Of a stretch of DNA of 64,000 nt, positions 32,847 through 41,485 are shown one piece after another. The stretch lies in contig JAYFPL010000077.1 in the NCBI GenBank assembly GCA_034927775.1, forward strand, positions 17,322 to 81,321. The letters run 5' to 3'. The stretch comes from IOR16 sp034927775. GTDB lineage: Bacteria > Bacillota > Clostridia > Peptostreptococcales > Anaerovoracaceae. Positions within the stretch are counted from its first letter, which is position 1; each line of letters starts with the position of its first letter. Made by a program: the position numbers and the translations under genes. Below the pieces are notes generated by a model, which saw only the letters and a list, made by a program, of their open reading frames with translations, ran no database searches and was not told where the DNA came from.

Positions 32847-33287
32847 TTAAAATGGAATATCGTCATCGTCGTCAAGTGCCTGAAAACCTTCCGGAACACC
32901 AAACCCACCAGCTGGAGTTTCACGCTCGAAACCGGTTCCACCTGCCGAACCACTCTTATCGCCCCATTCTAAAAATTCGACTCTATCAGCAACAACATCG
33001 GTAGTATACCTGGTTTCGCCAGACTGGGTTTTATAACTACCAGTTTGCAGTCTTCCCTGAACGCCTACCAAACGACCCTTTTTTAAAAATCTCTCGCAAT
33101 TTTCCGCTTGTTTGCCAAAAACCGTAATACGAGGAAAATCAGTTTTCTTTTCTCCTCCGGCTCTTACTGGTCGGTCAATTGCAATCGTAAAGGTCGCAAC
33201 AGCGTTCTGACTCTCCGGGATATAACGAATCTCGGGATCTCTTGTCAATCTGCCGATTAAAACTACTGAATTCATCTTTGTCACCAA
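32847..33287 (-). CDS. ssb: Single-stranded DNA-binding protein
   Basis: 146 residues: MNSVVLIGRLTRDPEIRYIP and FPRITVFGKQAENCERFLKK in the OB fold, then YTTDVVADRVEFLEW, a Gly-rich linker and the acidic tip DDDDDIPF that recruits partner enzymes. The start may be the second Met (codon 5), which gives the canonical N-terminus. Encoded between rpsF and rpsR, the standard Firmicute order. Confidence 0.98.
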   Translation of the reverse strand: MVTKMNSVVLIGRLTRDPEIRYIPESQNAVATFTIAIDRPVRAGGEKKTDFPRITVFGKQAENCERFLKKGRLVGVQGRLQTGSYKTQSGETRYTTDVVADRVEFLEWGDKSGSAGGTGFERETPAGGFGVPEGFQALDDDDDIPF

Positions 33288-33290
33288 CCT

Positions 33291-33587
33291 TTATTTTTCG
33301 TCTTTATTGATAATGATATGTCTGATTACATTATCGGAAATTCTAAGTCTTCTATCAAGTTCTGTTGGAAGCTCAGTGCTGCCTGTGAATTCGATTACAA
33401 CATAGTATCCGTCATTTTTCTTATTGATCGGATAAGCAAGTTTTCTCATTCCCCAAACATCTACTTTTCCAACTTCACCGTCTGCCGCAATGATTCCTTT
33501 TACCGTTTCAATGCTAGCTTCTTTTTTATCGTCTTCCAAGATAGAATCGATGATGAACATAACTTCATAATTACTCATTCTTTTCAC
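33291..33587 (-). CDS. rpsF: Ribosomal protein bS6
   Basis: 98 residues: YEVMFIIDSILEDDKKEASI, VDVWGMRKLAYPINKKNDGY and LRISDNVIRHIIINKDEK are typical. First gene of its operon, preceded by GGGAGG and a roughly 110-base leader with a stem-loop. Confidence 0.98.
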   Translation of the reverse strand: MKRMSNYEVMFIIDSILEDDKKEASIETVKGIIAADGEVGKVDVWGMRKLAYPINKKNDGYYVVIEFTGSTELPTELDRRLRISDNVIRHIIINKDEK

Positions 33588-33705
33588 CTCCCTATGGACT
33601 AAATGGCTCCAACCTTATGTCGGAGCAGAGAGCATATTTTTGTCATCCATCGCATGTACAAAAATTAATGCCTATTAAGTATATCATAAATAATAAAAAA
33701 TGCAA
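33588..33705 (-). promoter_or_regulatory. Promoter and leader of the rpsF operon
   Basis: Minus-strand TTGCAT and TATACT with a 16-base spacer (33678-33705). In the leader, GCTCC and GGAGC (33606-33626) enclose a loop with CGACATAAGGTT. Many rpsF leaders carry a CCG-containing hairpin bound by S6:S18; the match here is only suggestive. Confidence 0.55.
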
Positions 33706-33721
33706 GTTTTTTTAAAAACCC

Positions 33722-35371
33722 TTATAATGCCTGCATTCCTTTTAATGCCTGAATCAATGCAAGAATGACACCTACGACACCTTCTCCTCCTAAAAGACCA
33801 GAAGCAATGATCATACCGTTTCCGGATTTTTCAAATTTTGGTGCGGCTTTTTCAACAACAAATCTTAGTGCACCTCCTACCATTGCGGTGAAGGAAAGAT
33901 AAAACGGCAAATAGATTCCAAGACCCAAGGTCATAACCGGAAAACGTAAAATATATAAAATCGTTCCCATAAATAGTCCTACAACAAATGAAGTCATATG
34001 AGGAATTCCTCCAACCATAGCTGCTACGACACCAGCTTGTGGTGCAGGAAATAAATCCGGATTACCAAATGCTTCGGCTCCATATGCCTTTACGATAACA
34101 AATAATACACCAACGGATACAAATGCACCAATGATTCCGCCGATCACCTCTCCAAGCCACTGTGCTTTTGGATTACTCTTAAGAATATGTCCGGCTTTAA
34201 AATCATTCATGACATCTCCAACTAAACCGCAAGCTACTGCTACTATTGCAGCTACAAAAAATGCTTGTACATTTCCAAGATTTGCAGCAAATTTCGCAGC
34301 AAGAAGTACAATAATTCCGAATATTTCCATAGGATTAATCCCTGATTGACCGACAACTTGCGCAGACATGGATGTAGCAAGCCAAACACCTAAAATAGTA
34401 ATCACGCTGGCAATCATCCCCAAATCCAAAACAAACGTAAATATAAATGCAAGAATAACCATAAGAATCGGTGCCCAGCGAAGATTTACAATCGCATCCC
34501 CACGAGAACCCTTTAAAAACATCGGTCCAAAAATTTCTTTTGCCTTGGGCAGAATTCCTTTTACTATAATTCCAATACCCGTTCCTACCATAACTCCAAT
34601 TCCCAAAGAAGATTTGATAGACATTGCAGTATCAAAATCAACAATACCCAGGCTTGGCATCCCAATGACAACTCCAAAGTCACCAATAATAGCACCCAAG
34701 AACCATACGCCAACTGCAAGCGGTCCAACAAGATAACCAACTGCAATTAACATTGGGGATAAATAAATATAAAAAGCTACGCCTTTTGCAGCGATGGCTT
34801 CATTTAAAACAATAATTTGTGGAATTTTTGCAAACCAATCTCGAATCAACGTGAATAAAGAGGCGAGTCCCAAAGAAGAAAATAAAATAATGGATTTTTT
34901 ACCACCCTCATCTCCAATCACTAAAGTTTCTGCAGCTGCAATCCCCATAGGATACGGTAAATCCTGTGTGACTACAAAATATTTACGAATCAGCGCGGTA
35001 AAAATTAGCCCCAGCAAAACGCCGCCTAATGTGACGACCGTTAACGCGATTAGATCCACCTCTGCTTTGGGTTCAAGCATCCAAATTCCGGGGATGGTAA
35101 ACGCAATTCCACCTGCTACCATTGCACCTGCTGACATAACGGTATGCGTGACATTTATCTCATGGATATTTGTCCGTCCTAATGCTTTTAGGGCAAACAT
35201 AGATACAAGGGCTACAAAAATGATTGGCCAAGGAAGTGCGCCTAGCTTCAAAGCAACATACATAGAGCTCATTGTCAAAACTACCGATCCGGTGGAACCG
35301 ATTATCATTCCTCGAAGGGTAAATTGCTCTTTGAATGAAGCCTGCCTTACGCCTTTTGGTGTGTTAGACAT
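33722..35371 (-). CDS. OPT-family oligopeptide transporter
   Basis: 549 residues and about 14 membrane helices. The family signature is visible in the region ETLVIGDEGGKKSIILFSSL and in the N-terminal EQFTLRGMIIGSTGSVVLTM, SMYVALKLGALPWPI; a late EVIGGIIGAFVSVGVLFVIV is also typical. Prokaryotic OPT proteins import oligopeptides or metal-chelate complexes by proton symport. GGAG precedes the ATG. A 9-bp inverted repeat lies in its leader. A role in peptide scavenging would fit the iadA-yfcC unit further along. Confidence 0.9.
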   Translation of the reverse strand: MSNTPKGVRQASFKEQFTLRGMIIGSTGSVVLTMSSMYVALKLGALPWPIIFVALVSMFALKALGRTNIHEINVTHTVMSAGAMVAGGIAFTIPGIWMLEPKAEVDLIALTVVTLGGVLLGLIFTALIRKYFVVTQDLPYPMGIAAAETLVIGDEGGKKSIILFSSLGLASLFTLIRDWFAKIPQIIVLNEAIAAKGVAFYIYLSPMLIAVGYLVGPLAVGVWFLGAIIGDFGVVIGMPSLGIVDFDTAMSIKSSLGIGVMVGTGIGIIVKGILPKAKEIFGPMFLKGSRGDAIVNLRWAPILMVILAFIFTFVLDLGMIASVITILGVWLATSMSAQVVGQSGINPMEIFGIIVLLAAKFAANLGNVQAFFVAAIVAVACGLVGDVMNDFKAGHILKSNPKAQWLGEVIGGIIGAFVSVGVLFVIVKAYGAEAFGNPDLFPAPQAGVVAAMVGGIPHMTSFVVGLFMGTILYILRFPVMTLGLGIYLPFYLSFTAMVGGALRFVVEKAAPKFEKSGNGMIIASGLLGGEGVVGVILALIQALKGMQAL

Positions 35372-35399
35372 TTTTCTTTCTCCATTTCTTTTTATTAAA

Positions 35400-35434
35400 T
35401 TTTAAGATTAGTGTAGGTAATACACATCTTAAAA
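35400..35434. promoter_or_regulatory. Inverted repeat in the OPT transporter leader
   Basis: TTTTAAGAT and ATCTTAAAA arms with inner TGT/ACA pairing, some 30 bases upstream of the OPT start. It could be an operator or an mRNA hairpin. There is no T run. Confidence 0.5.
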
Positions 35435-35441
35435 AATGATA

Positions 35442-35472
35442 GTATAAAAAAAAGGGTTTCGCAACCCTTTTC
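35442..35472 (-). terminator. Terminator of the nucleotidyltransferase gene
   Basis: AAAGGGTT-gcg-AACCCTTT with a long T run on the minus strand. Confidence 0.9.
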
Positions 35473-35479
35473 CTTTAAA

Positions 35480-36397
35480 TTATTCCCAGAGAACTTGAGG
35501 ATATACTCCCTTATCCTTTAATAACTGCAATGCCAAAACTACATTTTGCTTGTCCTCTTTATATGTTACACCCTGCCATTTATCAGATGATTTTAATACC
35601 TTAACTGTCGCTTTTCCCTCTTCAATAAGTTCATCCACAACAAAAGGCAAAAAATATTCCCCCTTCAATGGATTATCGTTTAATGATGTTTCTAAAAAAG
35701 CTGGAAAACGATTTTCTAGTTCTTTCATCATGCTTAGAGTGAAGCCCCATAGATTCATAGACACCAAAGTTCCCTCTGCAATATCAACCCAATCTTGATC
35801 GTCTTCCATATATTGAATAACTCCGTTGTTTCTTTGGATCTTTGTACGCTCTGTAATATCTTGTAAATATCCCTGGGTATCCGCTTGGCAAATACCTCTT
35901 GCCACATGACCGTTTTCTGTTAATGTATTTTCCACCAAATAGCCTACCATACAGTAACGATATTTATCATCATCTTGAGCATTTTTCAGAAAATCATACA
36001 TATTCTGAAATGCTTGTGCTCCATAATAATCATCGGCATTGATTACCGCAAACGGGGCATCTACTTTTTTCCTTGCTGCAAGCACTGCATGACCGGTACC
36101 CCACGGTTTTACACGATTCTGCGGAACATTATATCCTTGTGGAAGATCTATTAATTCCTGAAATGCAAAAGCAACGTCTAATTTTTTACCTGCTTTTGGT
36201 TCAATCATAGCACGAAACTCTTCTTCCATTTCTTTTTTAATTATAAAAACAACCTTACGAAAACCAGCTTTCCAAGCATCGTAAAGAGAAAAATCTATAA
36301 TCAGCTCTCCATTTGAGCCAACCGGATCCATTTGCTTTAGTCCACCATAACGACTTCCCATCCCGGCAGCCATTACGACTAAAATTGGTTCTTTCAT
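35480..36397 (-). CDS. Sugar nucleotidyltransferase-like protein
   Basis: 305 residues. The N-terminal VVMAAGMGSRYGGLKQMDPV is the NTP-transferase signature, followed by the acceptor motif VINADDYYGAQAFQ (metal-binding Asp). Related enzymes make NDP-sugars, but the exact sugar and nucleotide cannot be read. A GTG one codon earlier is also possible. Single gene with its own terminator, divergent from the aroQ-aroK fusion. Confidence 0.85.
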   Translation of the reverse strand: MKEPILVVMAAGMGSRYGGLKQMDPVGSNGELIIDFSLYDAWKAGFRKVVFIIKKEMEEEFRAMIEPKAGKKLDVAFAFQELIDLPQGYNVPQNRVKPWGTGHAVLAARKKVDAPFAVINADDYYGAQAFQNMYDFLKNAQDDDKYRYCMVGYLVENTLTENGHVARGICQADTQGYLQDITERTKIQRNNGVIQYMEDDQDWVDIAEGTLVSMNLWGFTLSMMKELENRFPAFLETSLNDNPLKGEYFLPFVVDELIEEGKATVKVLKSSDKWQGVTYKEDKQNVVLALQLLKDKGVYPQVLWE

Positions 36398-36595
36398 CAC
36401 TAATCTCCATTTCTTAATTAATTTTTGTTTATAATCTGAATGCCGTTTTAAAATTTGCTATTAGCCTCTCCTATTTTAGCGTAGTCCATTCTTGCTTTCA
36501 AGGCGTTTCCTATTTTACATTCAAACTTTATGATGTTATGATAATAAACAGGATAAAAAACTGAAAAAATAATTCGCGTTGCAAAGGAGTCTAAA

Positions 36596-37429
36596 ATGAC
36601 AGAACAAAAAAGCAAAGAAATAAGAAGCCGTGAAGATGTTCGAAGAAAAATCGATACCATCGATGATGCACTTATGGAGCTGCTTACAAAACGTATGTCC
36701 ATTTCCTTGGAAATGGCAGAAGCAAAAAAACAAAAAGGTCTTCCTTTATTTGATGCTGCCCGGGAAAATGAAATTTTAGAAAAAATTTCTAATTTTACTA
36801 AAGAATTTAGCCCCAAAAATGCGATGCAAATTCATTCGGCTACTGAAAAAGTATATGCGCAAATTATGACACAAAGTCGAAGAATCCAATCCAATATATT
36901 ATTACCCAATGTCATTTATTTAATTGGATATATGGGGAGTGGAAAAACGACTGTAGGAAAGGAATTAAGCCAAGTAACCGGATTTTCGTTTATTGATATG
37001 GATACAGAAATTCAGCTTTCCGAACACAATTCTATCCGAACTATTTTTAATGAAAAAGGCGAACCGTATTTTCGAGAAAAGGAAACCGCTTTACTTGAAA
37101 CGCTCTCACATAAAAAAGAGATCATTGTTTCCTGCGGCGGTGGTATTGTATTAAATGAAAAAAATAGAAAACTTTTAAAAGATTCCGGTGGCTGTGTATT
37201 TTTAGATGGATTTCCTAGGGATATGTTTGAGCGTATTAAGGAAGATCCAAATCGACCAAATGCTTACTTTGAAACAGAAAACGAAGAGCAGCGTTTGACT
37301 CAATTTAATCGTCGATACCAAAAGAGGAAAGACTTTTATTTAGAAGCAGCAAATCGTACCATTTTTATTGACAAAGAAACACCAGAGCAAATTGCGGAAG
37401 GTATTACTTTTTTATTATCAAATGAATAA
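36596..37429 (+). CDS. aroK: Chorismate mutase-shikimate kinase fusion
   Basis: 277 residues with two domains. Residues 1-90 form an AroQ-class chorismate mutase (REDVRRKIDTIDDALMELLT, KRMSISLEMAEAKKQKG, typical Arg, Lys and Glu positions). Residues about 103-277 form a shikimate kinase: Walker A GYMGSGKTTVGKEL, DMDTEIQLSE, GEPYFREKE and CGGGIVLNE, ending in a lid-type FNRRYQKRKDF. The two steps are not adjacent in the pathway (kinase before EPSP synthase, mutase after chorismate). The fusion is known in some Clostridia but no other aro genes lie nearby. Start has AAAGGAG. Confidence 0.93.
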   Translation: MTEQKSKEIRSREDVRRKIDTIDDALMELLTKRMSISLEMAEAKKQKGLPLFDAARENEILEKISNFTKEFSPKNAMQIHSATEKVYAQIMTQSRRIQSNILLPNVIYLIGYMGSGKTTVGKELSQVTGFSFIDMDTEIQLSEHNSIRTIFNEKGEPYFREKETALLETLSHKKEIIVSCGGGIVLNEKNRKLLKDSGGCVFLDGFPRDMFERIKEDPNRPNAYFETENEEQRLTQFNRRYQKRKDFYLEAANRTIFIDKETPEQIAEGITFLLSNE

Positions 37430-37434
37430 AAAAT

Positions 37435-37463
37435 GCAGACTTGAAATACAGTCTGCTTTTTTT
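37435..37463 (+). terminator. Terminator of the aroQ-aroK fusion
   Basis: GCAGACT and AGTCTGC with an 8-base loop and TTTTTTT. Confidence 0.9.
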
Positions 37464-37477
37464 ATCATTATTTATCG

Positions 37478-38209
37478 TTATCGTTGTAATTCTACCAACT
37501 TATCTCTTATTATTTTCTCTACTCGTTCTGCAAGTTCAGATGCTTCTTTTTTATCCATGTCTTTCGTTTCTATCATAGGATGAATGTATACGTTAACCTC
37601 CGCAGGAGTTGCATAACCCTTTTCTTCAAATAACTTATACGTACCACTAATTGTAATCGGCACAACCGGAACGCCTGGCTTTGTAGCAAGACGCAAACTC
37701 CCTCTTTTGAATTCTCCCATATTTGGTCCTTTACTTCTTGTTCCTTCCGGGAAAATACCCATAGAAAAACCTTGTCCCAGATATTCAATGCCTTTTTCAA
37801 TCGCACGTAAGGATGCCCTTGGATCCTCACGTTTGATAAATACACTTCTTACATCATAAATCCATTCACCAAAAGCCGGAAGTTTTCTGAGGTTTTCTTT
37901 TGCAATAAAACCAAATTGCTTAAAATCTATTACAGAGGTAAGCACAGCAATATCAGCATAGCTCTGATGATTGGCAACAAAAACAACCGCTCCTTCAGGT
38001 ATATTTTCTTGTCCTTCTGCACGTACAGTTACACCTACCTTACGAATCAAATTTTTACCCCAAGTAGATTCGCCGATAGATATTTCTTTGCGTTCAGCTT
38101 CGAAGTTACCTTGCGCTCTATATTTATGGATGTTCACTTTATTATGATGTATATGAATTAAATCCCAATACATCCACATGCCCATCAATACATTCTTTAA
38201 AAGCTTCAT
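37478..38209 (-). CDS. plsC: 1-acyl-sn-glycerol-3-phosphate acyltransferase
   Basis: 243 residues; makes phosphatidic acid. NHQSYADIAVL carries the HX4D catalytic motif (near residue 82) and FPEGTRSKGP the second motif, with a GVPVVPITISGT block after. One N-terminal hydrophobic stretch anchors it to the membrane. Ordinary family length. Confidence 0.95.
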   Translation of the reverse strand: MKLLKNVLMGMWMYWDLIHIHHNKVNIHKYRAQGNFEAERKEISIGESTWGKNLIRKVGVTVRAEGQENIPEGAVVFVANHQSYADIAVLTSVIDFKQFGFIAKENLRKLPAFGEWIYDVRSVFIKREDPRASLRAIEKGIEYLGQGFSMGIFPEGTRSKGPNMGEFKRGSLRLATKPGVPVVPITISGTYKLFEEKGYATPAEVNVYIHPMIETKDMDKKEASELAERVEKIIRDKLVELQR

Positions 38210-38343
38210 TCATGTTCTCCTTTTTCTGTAAGATGTTAATTTGATTACAATTGCATAACGGTTCTGCTATTTAGTTGCAAAACTACTTCTCTAGTAATAA
38301 AATTGAGGCAAATACATTGAAAATTTACGAAGGACATTGACTC

Positions 38344-38988
38344 ATGAAACATTCAAATCGCCTCGTGGTAAGCCTATGTTTACTCGGCTTTTCCGTGATT
38401 GCTTATTTTGTAACTTTAGATGCTTCTCTAGCATTTGATGCCTTTTTTCAAAAGGCAATATTTTCTATGCGAAACGAAACTTTAACTGTTTTCTTTTCTG
38501 CGTTAACTCATACCGGTGATTGGCAAGCAGTTTTGACCATATGCATCGTTCTTTTAGCATTGCCAAAAACAAGAGTTCACTTTGGTATACCTCTATCATT
38601 TGCAGCCGGCACTTCATTGATATTTTATTCCATCATAAAATATATCTTTCAACGGCCACGACCTAACATTGCTCTGCATTTAATTGAACAAGGCGGTTTT
38701 AGTTTTCCAAGTGGTCATACAATGACAAGCCTAATTTTTTATGGTACTCTTATCCTGTTATTAAGTCAATACTATGGATTTAAAAATATGGCAGTTCGTT
38801 TAACTCATGCTATTTGTGCCGCATACATTTTCTTAATTGGAATTTCAAGAATTTATTTAGGAGTTCACTATCCTACAGACGTACTAGCAAGCTGGTTGTT
38901 AGGAATCCTTATCCTTACATTTTTTCACACCCATTTCATCTCACATTTTTCATTACCAAATGAAAAAGTAGATGAACAACTTTTTTAA
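38344..38988 (+). CDS. PAP2-family membrane phosphatase
   Basis: 214 residues, six membrane helices. The three-part catalytic motif is complete: KYIFQRPRPN, FPSGHTMTS and GISRIYLGVHYPTDVLAS. It may act on phosphatidic acid, phosphatidylglycerol phosphate or undecaprenyl pyrophosphate; the last is common in Firmicutes and would fit cell-wall recycling. Divergent from plsC. Confidence 0.93.
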   Translation: MKHSNRLVVSLCLLGFSVIAYFVTLDASLAFDAFFQKAIFSMRNETLTVFFSALTHTGDWQAVLTICIVLLALPKTRVHFGIPLSFAAGTSLIFYSIIKYIFQRPRPNIALHLIEQGGFSFPSGHTMTSLIFYGTLILLLSQYYGFKNMAVRLTHAICAAYIFLIGISRIYLGVHYPTDVLASWLLGILILTFFHTHFISHFSLPNEKVDEQLF

Positions 38989-38995
38989 TCTTCGT

Positions 38996-39562
38996 CTATC
39001 GTTTTTCTCTTTTTACCGCTTCGTTATCCGTCGTTCCACGATCAAAGAATGGACTTTTAGAAGATACGGATAGTGGAATGCCGTAGGCAACTCTAACATC
39101 GTTCGGAAAAAGTCCAATCTCCATAGCTATTTTTCCTGCAGTATAAATGACTCGATTATCAATGCGATGATTTGCGGCAACTGAAACAGCAGAGCCAATA
39201 GCGATACCCAAATCACCTGTATTAAAGCTGCAAATTCCATTATTTTTCATATTTTCGCCGCAATTTTTGTACCCACAATAACCACAATGATCCAGTAAAA
39301 TCGGATGAATCTTCGCACCCATAAGTAACAATGCATCACAAGCTTCTACATTGTACCCATCTCGTACCATGAAATCCATCTGCCATTCTGCCCCATATTC
39401 TCTCATTGCTTTCGCTAAATTGTCTTTTTCTTCTCCATCTAAGATAAGAACTTCTAAGTTATCAATTCCACAACCTTTAGGTGCCGTTCTTGCAGCGGCA
39501 GCCATTAATTCTGCAACCTGCATCACAGCATTTTTTTCTACATCCTTCCCATTACAAATCAT
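38996..39562 (-). CDS. DUF2148 ferredoxin-domain protein
   Basis: 188 residues. The DUF2148 Cys cluster is seen in DHCGYCGYKNCGENMKNNGI (near residues 88-107), with earlier AARTAPKGCGIDNLEVLILD and later VAANHRIDNRVIYTAGKIAM. The family lies next to oxidoreductase genes and is thought to bind an Fe-S cluster. No proven function. A GGAGG site precedes its ATG. Confidence 0.88.
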   Translation of the reverse strand: MICNGKDVEKNAVMQVAELMAAAARTAPKGCGIDNLEVLILDGEEKDNLAKAMREYGAEWQMDFMVRDGYNVEACDALLLMGAKIHPILLDHCGYCGYKNCGENMKNNGICSFNTGDLGIAIGSAVSVAANHRIDNRVIYTAGKIAMEIGLFPNDVRVAYGIPLSVSSKSPFFDRGTTDNEAVKREKR

Positions 39563-39892
39563 GATTTCCTCCTTTATTCTTCAATCATTTAAAAATGGAT
39601 TTTTTACTTTTACATTATCCTTTATTTTATCATAAGTGCAAACCGTTACTCCGGTTTGCTTCACAAGGATCAATAAATACATTTGGGACAAAATTGTTTG
39701 ATATTATTTGATTTTGTTACATAAATTCGTATTTATTATATCAGAAAACTTGTTTCTATGCTTTCATTCATTTTGCAGTTTATGAATCAAATTGCTAGTT
39801 TTCAATCTTATTTTTAAATACACCCTTTTCGTATATTTATCCTAAAATGTATCATACTATTAAAAGACTTCATAAGACAAAGGAGGTATTTT
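39563..39892. other. AT-rich intergenic region before the 48-residue peptide gene
   Basis: No ORF or RNA gene is seen. A hairpin GCAAACC-N8-GGTTTGC lies near 39637-39660 without a T run, and an ACAAAA...TTTTGT repeat near 39688-39718. Downstream are AT-rich stretches that could hold the promoter of the peptide gene (TATCAT/CATACT near 39851-39860), but no clear -35 is seen. Confidence 0.5.
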
Positions 39893-40039
39893 ATGGCTCA
39901 TAATAAAAAACAAGATGAAAATTATTTAATTGAAAAAAGTGTAAATGACGTTAACAATGAATGTCCAGAGAAAGATGAAGATGGAAATTGCCTAACACCA
40001 GGTGTTTTTAGTGATTCCGATCCAATAGGCGGAGGCTGA
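39893..40039 (+). CDS. Orphan 48-residue acidic peptide with two Cys and GGG tail
   Basis: Not recognised. A near-perfect AAAGGAGGT precedes the ATG, the reading frame codes for 48 residues, and an intrinsic terminator follows 37 bases after the stop, so it is a complete single-gene unit. The sequence is hydrophilic and Asp/Glu-rich; Cys24 and Cys33 lie in ECPEKDEDGNCL and it ends SDSDPIGGG. There is no signal peptide, helix or known leader motif. Possibilities are a small metal- or protein-binding regulator, a precursor peptide or a spore-associated protein. Nothing around it shows a maturation enzyme. Confidence 0.8.
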   Translation: MAHNKKQDENYLIEKSVNDVNNECPEKDEDGNCLTPGVFSDSDPIGGG

Positions 40040-40075
40040 TTATAAGAATTTATAGTGATAAATGATTCAATACTA

Positions 40076-40110
40076 CAGGGAACATAAGAATGTTCTCTGT
40101 TTTTTGTTAT
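40076..40110 (+). terminator. Terminator of the 48-residue peptide gene
   Basis: CAGGGAACAT-aaga-ATGTTCTCTG (one mismatch) followed by TTTTTTGTT. Confidence 0.9.
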
Positions 40111-40188
40111 TTCTTTCAGAACTAATAATGACCTTCTATGATGATTAAAGTTCACCATAGAAAGCCATATAATTTTAAATTCATCTCT

Positions 40189-40839
40189 TTATTCCATAGG
40201 CTCACTAGGCTGTGAAATCTCTATCCCTAGTTCTTTTGCAACATCCTTTAAATAAATCGTCTCCGTTTTATCTTTATAGTGTAATGTAATGGTTTCCTCT
40301 TTCATAAATGGTTTTAAATTTCCATCTTCATCAAGACAGTGTATACCATAAGAAAATTGATTTGGGTATTCCCCTCGGTCATCTAAAATACTTTCAAAAC
40401 ATTCTCTCACGACCATTTCTGGTCCCGTATAATCCTCATGATTACGCCTTATGTGCCACATAGTCAAAACCTTACCATCTGTCAACTCAAAATCAAGCCT
40501 TATTACATCATCCTGACAGGAATATGTTATCTTCATATCCTCAGAATTTGCTTTCCAACCAACTCCAAAGAAATAGAAATAAGATCCAACCAGTAATGCA
40601 CACACAGTTAAAGTTATCATAACAGATTGCAAAATTTTTCTATTCAGCTTTTTAAAAGGATTAATTTTTTTCTTATCATACAAAGGTTCTTTCACCGAAA
40701 CCTCTTCTTTCATTTGCTCTAACGTTTCACTACACTGAGAACAATTCTGTAAATGCTCTTCGATCTCAAGGTTACTTTCAGCACTGGTTAAATGATCGAT
40801 ATAGCTTGGAAGCAAATCCCTAATAATTTCGCACTTCAT
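40189..40839 (-). CDS. Anti-sigma factor with zinc-finger (zf-HC2) domain
   Basis: 216 residues. The N-terminal DLLPSYIDHLTSAESNLEIE, then EHLQNCSQCSE, is the zf-HC2 anti-sigma motif (HxxxCxxC). One membrane helix (ILQSVMITLTVCALLVGSYF) follows and an extracellular sensor domain of about 120 residues. It overlaps the sigma gene by ATGA. It should hold its partner sigma at the membrane until released. Confidence 0.93.
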   Translation of the reverse strand: MKCEIIRDLLPSYIDHLTSAESNLEIEEHLQNCSQCSETLEQMKEEVSVKEPLYDKKKINPFKKLNRKILQSVMITLTVCALLVGSYFYFFGVGWKANSEDMKITYSCQDDVIRLDFELTDGKVLTMWHIRRNHEDYTGPEMVVRECFESILDDRGEYPNQFSYGIHCLDEDGNLKPFMKEETITLHYKDKTETIYLKDVAKELGIEISQPSEPME

Positions 40840-41318
40840 TTTCCTCTTCCTTTCATAATTTTTTGTTTTGATCGATAAAAGGTGACTCTTGCCCAGTTTT
40901 CATTTTTGTTAAAGACCTCTCCAATTTCTTTAAAAGAAAAGGCTCCTGTAATACGCAATAGAACCACCTCTTTTGCAGTTTCCTCAAGAACATGCACTGC
41001 TTTAATTAATTCCATTTTTTCTTCTGTTCGGCAGAATTCATCCTCCGGACTTAATTGATTGGAAACAATATTATCGTCAAGAACAGACGTCTGCTTGCGT
41101 TTCCTTTTATCAATTTCTTGATACCATACATGCTTTGCAATTTGACAAAGCCACGTAGATATTTTGCATGTTCCGTTATATCGATTTGCTGATTTCATTG
41201 CACGATAAAAAGTTTCCTGTGTGAGCTCTTCTGCGGTGTTCACATCATTGCAAAGACTCAATAAAAACTTAAAAACAATCTCGGCATATTCTTGATAAAT
41301 ATCCTCTGTATCAAGCAA
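40836..41318 (-). CDS. ECF sigma factor
   Basis: About 160 residues. Region 2: AEELTQETFYRAMKSANRYN and ISTWLCQIAKHVWYQEIDKR. Region 4: AKEVVLLRITGAFSFKEIGE and FNKNENWARVTFYRSKQKIM. The TTG at 41318 is the best start (AGGAGG eight bases upstream); the ATG at 41324 is only two bases after it. Encoded with its anti-sigma. A TGTAAC hexamer upstream at about 41365-41370 (minus) may be part of a self-regulated promoter, a weak call. Confidence 0.9.
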   Translation of the reverse strand: MLDTEDIYQEYAEIVFKFLLSLCNDVNTAEELTQETFYRAMKSANRYNGTCKISTWLCQIAKHVWYQEIDKRKRKQTSVLDDNIVSNQLSPEDEFCRTEEKMELIKAVHVLEETAKEVVLLRITGAFSFKEIGEVFNKNENWARVTFYRSKQKIMKGRGK

Positions 41319-41383
41319 CAGCATCACCTCCTTCACAACATATATCCTAAAAAACTCATGTTCGTTACATAATAATTTTAAAA

Positions 41384-41409
41384 AAGGCATCTGTAAAAAC
41401 AGATACCTT
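41384..41409 (-). terminator. Hairpin with T run upstream of the sigma factor gene
   Basis: AAGGTATCTGT-tttt-ACAGATGCCTT (one mismatch) with TTTTTT on the minus strand; closes the lipoprotein gene 41486-42100. Confidence 0.85.
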
Positions 41410-41485
41410 AAGAAATTTTATTTTCTATTTCAATAAACAATAATATTTCAAATAAAATGAAACACGTGTAGCCTTTTCTTAAAAG

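Noticed and set aside
34368..35405. Long plus-strand ORFs opposite the OPT transporter
   Set aside because: Antisense shadows with the composition of reversed membrane-helix codons. The minus strand codes for a clear OPT protein.
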